Positions 46,071 to 52,013 of a DNA stretch of 52,013 nt are shown here, piece after piece. Under the pieces are notes generated by a model. That model made no database searches. It worked only from the letters and a program-made list of their open reading frames with translations, and was not told the origin of the DNA. Each line of letters starts with the position of its first letter. Position 1 is the first letter of the stretch. This stretch comes from Podochytrium sp. JEL0797 (taxonomy: Eukaryota; Chytridiomycota; Chytridiomycetes; Chytridiales; Chytriomycetaceae). The position numbers and the translations under genes were made by a program. The DNA lies in NCBI GenBank assembly GCA_027596195.1, contig JADGJG010000070.1:1-52013 (forward strand). The letters run 5' to 3'.

Positions 46071-46237
46071 AGAATCAGTTTGCCGCCATGTCAAGCAAGC
46101 ATGCGACGAATACCACGCCCCAACATTCCCGACTACGTCAACATACGTAAATTTAAAAAATTTAGTCTCAACATTTATTTCAAACGTTCACCAACAAGAA
46201 GCCAACAAACAACCCCGAGCACAAAAGCAAAGAGAGT

Positions 46238-48268
46238 TTAGTAGTAAATCGGGCTCATAGCCGATCTGATTCTGCTGTAATCCTGCAGACTCTCAACAGG
46301 TCCATACCCAACCACACACACCTCCTTGTCGTAAATATACTTGGTCGCAATACGCATCACATCCGCCGCCGTAACCGCCTCAATCATACCATCAATCTCC
46401 CACGGAGTCATTCTCTTGCCGTAAACAAGCATCTGACGCCCAATATCCTCCGCCACAGGCGTGCTTCCATCCAACGCCAACAACAACGAAGTCTTGAGCT
46501 GGTTTTTGGCACGGAACACCTCCGCCTCCGTCACACTCATGCACAAACGGTGCCACTCCTGTTGAATGTGGTGCGTCAAATCGTCCAAGTGCATCTTGTT
46601 GTCGCTCACAGCGTAGATTCCAAACAACCCAGTGTCAGAGTAACTCGTGTTGAACGACATGAAGCTGTTGGCGAGATCGTACTTGGCCAAGTTCTTGACG
46701 AGCTTGTTGGACAAGTGAGGCGCCGCGCCGAGGGCACGGTCCCAGGATCCAACAACGGATTGGGCAACGAGAAGCGGCCAGTAGTCCGGGTTCGTCCACG
46801 AGACTCCCTCGACGGCGAGCGCAATGTGGGCCGTGGGGTGGTCGTCGTACCGGGCGCGAACGTCGGAGCCAATGAAGGTGGGGCGCACGAGTTGGGGCTT
46901 CGTGGTGGCGGGTTTGAGGTGGCCAAAGTGAGTTTCGGCGAGCTTCACGAGGGCCTCGTGGTCAACGCCTCCGGCTGGGTGAAAGACGCAAAAAATGTGA
47001 GTGACACGCAAAAACGCAAACCACAAAACCTTAAATCCTTACCAGCCGCAAGCACCATTCTCTCGGGAGTGTAGTTGGACTCAACATACTGCACCAAATC
47101 AGCACGCGTAATGCTCTTGATGTTCTCCTCGGGTCCCAAAATCGTTCTGCCCAACGCATTGCCTTGGAACGCAGACGCATGCAAATGGTCAAACACAACC
47201 TCCTCCTTCTGCTTCTCCACTTCCTCGGCCTCTCTGAGAATCACATCGCGTTCGCGTTCGATCGCGTCTTCCGAGAAATTGGAGCGCTGCAAAATGTCGC
47301 TCAGAATGTCCACGGCCGTGTGAACGTCTCCGGAGAGGGTTTTGGCGTAGTAGACGGTTTGTTCGCGGGAAGTGTAGGCGTTGAGGTGGCCACCAATGTT
47401 TTCGATTTGGGTCTCGAGTTGGAGTTGGGTGCGCGATTTGGTGCCCTTTGATTTGTTTTCGGGAAATTAAGATGAGTTGAGTTAGTTAAATGACTTCCGC
47501 AGCATAGCGAGGAGGGGCTTGAGGGTTTCGGGGTTTCGGGGGAGGCTTGGAATATGGCGCCGAATCAGAAAACACGATCCATGCATATAATGCATCTCAT
47601 CGCATTCCCAGAACAAACTCCACAGACATCTCGCCAATGAGACCTTCTCCCCAATTCGATATCGCATGCAAGAAAAAAACGCGAATGTTACCTTGAACGC
47701 CATGTGCTCCAAAAAGTGCGCGGTTCCATTGTTCTTGACACTCTCGAACCGCGATCCAGCATCAATCCACACACCCACAGTCGCCGTCTGGTAGTTGGGG
47801 TTGTTTTCCGTGGCAACGGTGAACCCGTTCGCGAGCTTCGTGACCTGCGTGGCGGGGGTGTTGCCGAGCGAGTTGGCGTACGTGTAGGACACGGAGTTGG
47901 TGGATGGGGTTGGGGTCGTGAGGATACCCGAGGCGAGGGATCGGGTATGTTTGGGCTTCTGGTGGTGGATTTGCACATTTTCGCCCGGTTAGTAAAGGTT
48001 GCTTCTGGAGGGGTGGGGTGAGGTGGACGGGGTGCGATCGGGTAGCGAATGTTGTATGGCGGATGTATGTGAGTGCTGGCGTGGCTGAGGAGACGGCAGG
48101 GAACGGAAGACATGGCAACAGAACCCGATTCGAATAGGCGTCGAAGCGAATCGCGGCCAGGAACGCCCTCCAAGGCTGAGAAGTGCGCTCTGGTATTCTC
48201 GCAACTGGTTCGCTAGGGACACGTTGTCAACGCACCAAGGCCGCCTTGGAAAAGACGCTTCTCAACAT
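46238..48268 (-). CDS. Mitochondrial processing peptidase beta subunit, copy 2
   Basis: Same exon structure as copy 1, including the 33-nt first exon ([11 protein letters not shown] from 48268), the HFLEHMAFK zinc motif and the end SAMSPIYY. The exon 4 protein is identical to copy 1 although the DNA differs at many third positions. The intron after HMAFK differs most between copies (around 47610-47690), by substitutions and small changes. Either both copies are functional paralogs or they are two alleles. Confidence 0.93.
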
Positions 48269-48583
48269 TTCGTTTTTGTGCGAGGATCGAAAAAGCGAAA
48301 ATCGTTTCGAACTTCCCCCCTCTGGTTCTATCCCTTCGCAGAACTGATTCCCTCGCATGCGAATAATTGTTGCCACTGGAAATAGGATAGTCAGAAACGC
48401 GAACCAATGCGCGAATGCATTATAAATAATTGAAAAAGGAAAAAAATGATGAGAATGCAGAGAATGTGTGACTTTTTCCCTGGTATTCGATTCACGCAAA
48501 TCTCGGATAAATCAACGCGTTCATCCTCCTTCTTCCGACTGCCAAGTTTCCAGAAAAAAACAAAAAAACGCAAAGTCGCCCAG

Positions 48584-49976
48584 ATGCGACAAACGGCCCT
48601 TCTCCAGCGCCATCTCCTCAGAACAACTCCGCTGCGGCCCAGCTTCGTGTCTGCCCTTGGGGCATCTCCCCTTGGTGCCCAGCGAAAGTCGCCCTTTGTC
48701 CTTTCGCAGAACCGCACCTTCCTCTTCTCGCGGGGCCTCATGAACAACCCGCCTGCGAATTCAGAAGCCCTTGCTGTGCCGGTGAAACCTTCAATCGTCG
48801 AAGATGCCATCGTGACCCCACTGCCTCCCGCTGCCAAACCTCCTCTCCTCGACGACTCCGTTTCGACCATCTTGCCCACAACTCCTGAGACAGTTCCTAT
48901 TGATGCTTCCTCTGTCGTGTCTTCTGAATTCGCACAGAACCTCGACAAGGTCATTTCGAATGCCGCCGATATCGTTGCCACAACTCCTGCTGAGCCCGCC
49001 TTGACGGCCATCACGAAGCTCGGCGATCTGCATTCTCTTGGACTCGGTGGATGGACGAGTCCCACGGGAATTGTTCAGTCGTTGTTGGAGGCGTTTTACG
49101 TCTCAACGGGGATGCCTTGGTGCGGATTTTGAATGTCGCGTTTTTGTTGCACTCTCCCTTGCCCCGTCACTAAACCCTTGATTGGTTTCCCCCCCATTCA
49201 GGTGGGCTGCCATCGCCATCTGCACCGTATTCCTCCGCCTCGCCCTCTTCCCCCTCGTCATCAAAGCCCAACGCACCACCGCCCAAATGGCCAACCTCAA
49301 ACCTCTGCTCGCGCCCCTCCAAGCCGAAATCGAAGTTCAAAAAAAGAGCGGAGACCGCACGAAGCAGATGGCTGCCATCACGAAACTGCAAGCAGTGTAC
49401 AAAGAGGCTGGGGTGAACCCCTTTGGTGGGCTATGGGGCATCGTGCAGATGCCCGTATTTGTGTCCATGTTTTTCGGGTTGAGAGGGATGGCAGAGTTGC
49501 CTGTCCCGGGACTCGCGACGGGTGGAATGTTGTGGTTCCAGGATTTGACTGTCATGGACCCGACGTATGTTTTGCCACTCGTGGCGAGCGCAACAATGCT
49601 TGTCGTAATGGAAGCTGGAATGGAAGCCGGCGCGGCGACAGCGAACCCAGCTCAAGCGGGGACAATGAAGACGGTCTTCCGCGTCATGTTGATTGGGTTT
49701 ATTCCCATGACGGCCATGATGCCAGCGGCCGTGTTTGTGTACTGGGTCACGAGCAACTTTTTGACTCTCGTGCAGTTTTTTGCGCTCAAGAATGATTCGG
49801 TGCGTGGGTGGTTGAATATTCCGCGGCTCAAGACTTTCCCGAATGCGACCCCGGATAAAGGGTTGACTGCGGGGATTAGTGAGCATGGGATGTTGGCGGT
49901 GAAGCCAATGAAGTTTGGGGAGGCGTGGAAGTTGGCGAGGGGGGAGGCCGAGAGGAGGAAGTTGAAGAGTGTCTGA
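48584..49976 (+). CDS. OXA1: Mitochondrial inner-membrane insertase Oxa1, copy 2
   Basis: Near-identical to copy 1. I see one amino-acid change (SSAVSSEF in copy 1, SSVVSSEF here) plus silent changes. The single intron contains a small insertion relative to copy 1 (TTGCCCCGTCACTAAACCC against TTGCTAAACCC). Presequence MRQTALLQRHLLRTT, core motifs and the basic C-terminus are intact. Divergent from MPP-beta copy 2 by 315 bp, an arrangement that would allow co-regulation. Confidence 0.93.
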
Positions 49977-50018
49977 GGGGACCATGTTCGAATAAAATGA
50001 CAGATTCATATATTTTCG

Positions 50019-50234
50019 TCACATCTTCACTTTAATGAACGGGGGAATATCCAATCCCGCTTTAGCCTCCTCCTGCATGCAATTATGAAATTCAAGTATG
50101 TTCAACCACGCAGCTCCAGTTCGCCGCAAGGCCTTCTCTTCGTTGCCAAACTCTAAATTTTTTGTGATTTCGCCAAATGAATGAGAAGGATTTGAATTGG
50201 GAATTGCGCGTGATTCGCCATGATTCAGAGTCAT
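50019..50234 (-). CDS. Possible small protein, copy 2
   Basis: Counterpart of the 43786-44001 frame; starts MTLNHGESRAIPN and ends FIKVKM. Differences from copy 1 are Pro to Leu, Arg to His and Arg to Met. Same convergent/divergent position. Called only because the frame is kept in both units. Confidence 0.35.
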   Translation of the reverse strand: MTLNHGESRAIPNSNPSHSFGEITKNLEFGNEEKALRRTGAAWLNILEFHNCMQEEAKAGLDIPPFIKVKM

Positions 50235-50283
50235 TTTTGATTGATTCAGCCATATAAACTCTAGCAAAAACTCCGAAGCGGCA

Positions 50284-52013
50284 ATGTCAATAATGTCAAA
50301 AGATACTCCTCTCCCCAAGCTGTCACTGCCAAGCGGTTGCCAGCATTCAGTCGAAATCCCATTCACCCCAATGTGTAGAAACTCAACTACACTGCCTGAT
50401 ACGCCGCTGTCCGACAAGACTGTCGCGGCCATCACGCTGCCAAACGTAGACTTTGTTGAATCCAAGCCTGATGACACTCCAGACCCGGAATTCCTCGACC
50501 CAAGCGAAATTGTTCGCGTTCCTTTGCGAGATGTGGATAGGATGTGGGTGGTGGTTTCAATCTGCCTCAGCATGTTCATTACCTCGTTGGACGCAAACAT
50601 TGTTGGAATCGCTCTGAAGGATATCGTTGCTGAGTTTAACCATCAGGAGCTTGTTCCGTGGATTGGTTTGTTTGCGTTTTCTCCCTTGCTTTAGCTGTCT
50701 CTTGATGCGAATTATAGGTGCCGCGAATTTATTAACCAGTGCGGGAGCCGGTGCAATATACGGAAAGATTTCCGATTTGTTTGGTCGGAAATGGGTATAC
50801 ATCGCGTCGGTCGCCTTCCTCGAGTTAGGCTCTCTTTTAAGCGGTTTCGCCAGCAACGTGTTCGTCTTGATTGTGGGACGTGCCGTCAGTGGGCTCGGGG
50901 CTGGCGGGGTGTGGGTGATGGCCAATCTCATCATCACGGATATTGTCTCGCCCAAGGATCGAGGAAAGTATCAAACTCTCGTCCCTTTAATGTTTAGTAC
51001 TGGCATGATTGCGGCACCAATCTTTGGCGGATTCTTTTGCGACCATGTCACCTGGAGGTGGTGTTTCATTGTCAACGTGCCACTGGGGTGCGCCGCGATT
51101 GCAATATCCATCATCGTGATGAAGTTTCCGTCGATTGAAGGTTCCTGGCATGACAAGCTTCATCGCGTCGATTTCCTTGGAAGCGTCCTGCTCTTCTGCA
51201 CAATGCTGTCACTCACCACGGCACTTCAACTCGGTGGTGGCACCTTTCCTTGGAGTTCTGCGCCAGTTCTTTCCTTGCTGGGAGGATCACTCTTTTTGGG
51301 CGTGGTCTTCATGTACGTCGAGCTGCGCGTTGCCTCTGAACCAGTCGTCCCAGCATCCCTGCTTTCCCATCAGAGCGTGTTGCCCATCTTGGTAGTCGCG
51401 TTTTGCATTGGAGCTAGCTTCTTTGCTGGACTCTACTACAACACCCTCTTTTTCCAAGTCGTGAATGGCGACTCGGCGACCCAAGCTGGGATCAAACTTT
51501 TCGCGTTTGTTGCGGGAGTCATGCCAATGTCTCTGTTGACGGGATTCACAATCTCACGCACAAGTCGGTACAAGTTCTTTTTTTACATTGGAGGGGGGTT
51601 GTTGATGGTGGGACTTGGGTTGACGGCTACGTTGGACGCCGAGTCTCTGTTGGTGGAGAAGCTGGTGTATCTGTTTGCATTTGGACTCGGAAGTGGGATT
51701 CTCGTGCCACTCAGGATGCTGGCTGTCCAAGCTTCGGTTCCGCCGAATCTCATTGGAGTCGCATCCGCTGTGACTTTGATTATTGGTTACCTTGGCGGCG
51801 CGATTGGGGTGACCATCGCGGGCACAGTTTTGAACACGGTCCTGGTGAATCAAGCCACTTCCAACCCGATACTCACGTCTGCCATTGTCGAGTTGAATGC
51901 GATGGGAAATTCGGTCGATGCGACACAAGTTTTGGAGCTGTCGCAGTTGTTGACCACCGCTGGCAATCTGACTGTGAATGGCACTTTGGCCAATCAAGAG
52001 TTGGTTCTGGCTT
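50284..52013 (+). CDS. DHA2-type MFS transporter, copy 2 (cut by window end)
   Basis: Same two-exon structure as copy 1 (intron at 50666-50717). Amino-acid differences include TPLPKLSL for TSLPNLSL, MCRNS for MRRNS, LSLTTAL for LSVTTAL and FLGVVF for FLGLVF, so this gene changes faster than its neighbours. The window ends at ANQELVLA, the same codon where copy 1 is interrupted. If this copy is followed by native sequence it may retain the fourteenth TM helix. Confidence 0.85.

Larger units (their letters stand above)
45781..52013. repeat. Tandem duplication unit 2
   Basis: Direct repeat of unit 1, 6.23 kb in this window. The window stops at the same base at which unit 1 ends (GTTGGTTCTGGCTT), so the sequence to the right could be a third unit, the true right flank, or nothing assembled. 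Confidence 0.95.

Overview
The window is eukaryotic nuclear DNA. Most genes carry short GT-AG introns (about 50-90 nt, one of 277 nt) with CTAAC/CTGAC-like branch sites. The gene set looks fungal, probably a zoosporic chytrid-type fungus: fungal Spc24, Rrb1, DHA2 and ACT-family transporters, a GPI-anchored GH26-like enzyme and vacuolar Cps1-like M20 peptidases, together with genes missing from yeasts such as the Rab3GAP catalytic subunit and a protein with plant-type LRRs. The chytrid placement is inference; no marker locus is present.

Layout. 1-1233: 5' part of a USP7/Ubp15 deubiquitinase (minus), cut off by the window edge inside a poly-C/G intron. 1.3-5.4 kb: F-box/LRR protein (minus), aldo/keto reductase (plus), GPI-anchored GH26-like glycosidase (minus). 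5.5-12.5 kb: M1 aminopeptidase and a tandem pair of M20 carboxypeptidases, all minus, a small peptidase cluster. 12.5-13.6 kb: non-coding, with a poly-C run and a degenerate tandem repeat. 13.6-17.5 kb: a disordered F-box protein (plus) and a two-TM, His-rich membrane protein (minus), with a possible microprotein between them. 17.7-19.1 kb: decayed DNA holding fragments of a phosphoesterase gene, a small membrane-protein exon and a truncated tRNA-Lys. 19.4-23 kb: aldo/keto reductase, tRNA-Ala(CGC), amino-acid/choline-type permease. 23.2-27.4 kb: Rrb1/GRWD1, Spc24 and a small head-to-head gene. 27.4-30.9 kb: two adjacent disordered proteins with internal repeats. 31.4-35.1 kb: Rab3GAP catalytic subunit. 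35.2-37.5 kb: remnant membrane-protein exon, a fragment of the 19.4 kb aldo/keto reductase, and the intact phosphoesterase. 38.5-39.5 kb: PAP2 lipid phosphatase.

39.5-52.0 kb: a direct tandem duplication of about 6.25 kb. Each unit has MPP-beta (minus), divergent OXA1 (plus), a possible small gene (minus) and a 14-TM-type DHA2 transporter that lacks its last helix because the unit boundary cuts it. The window ends exactly at the end of unit 2, as expected where an assembly breaks at a repeat boundary. The units could be paralogs or two alleles joined in tandem.

Functional links. MPP-beta and OXA1 share a short divergent promoter region and both serve mitochondrial protein biogenesis. The M1 and M20 peptidases together would supply free amino acids. 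The strongest candidates for undescribed biology are the two repeat-bearing disordered proteins at 27.4-30.9 kb and the reciprocal exchange of gene fragments between the 17.7-20.5 kb and 35.2-37.5 kb loci.
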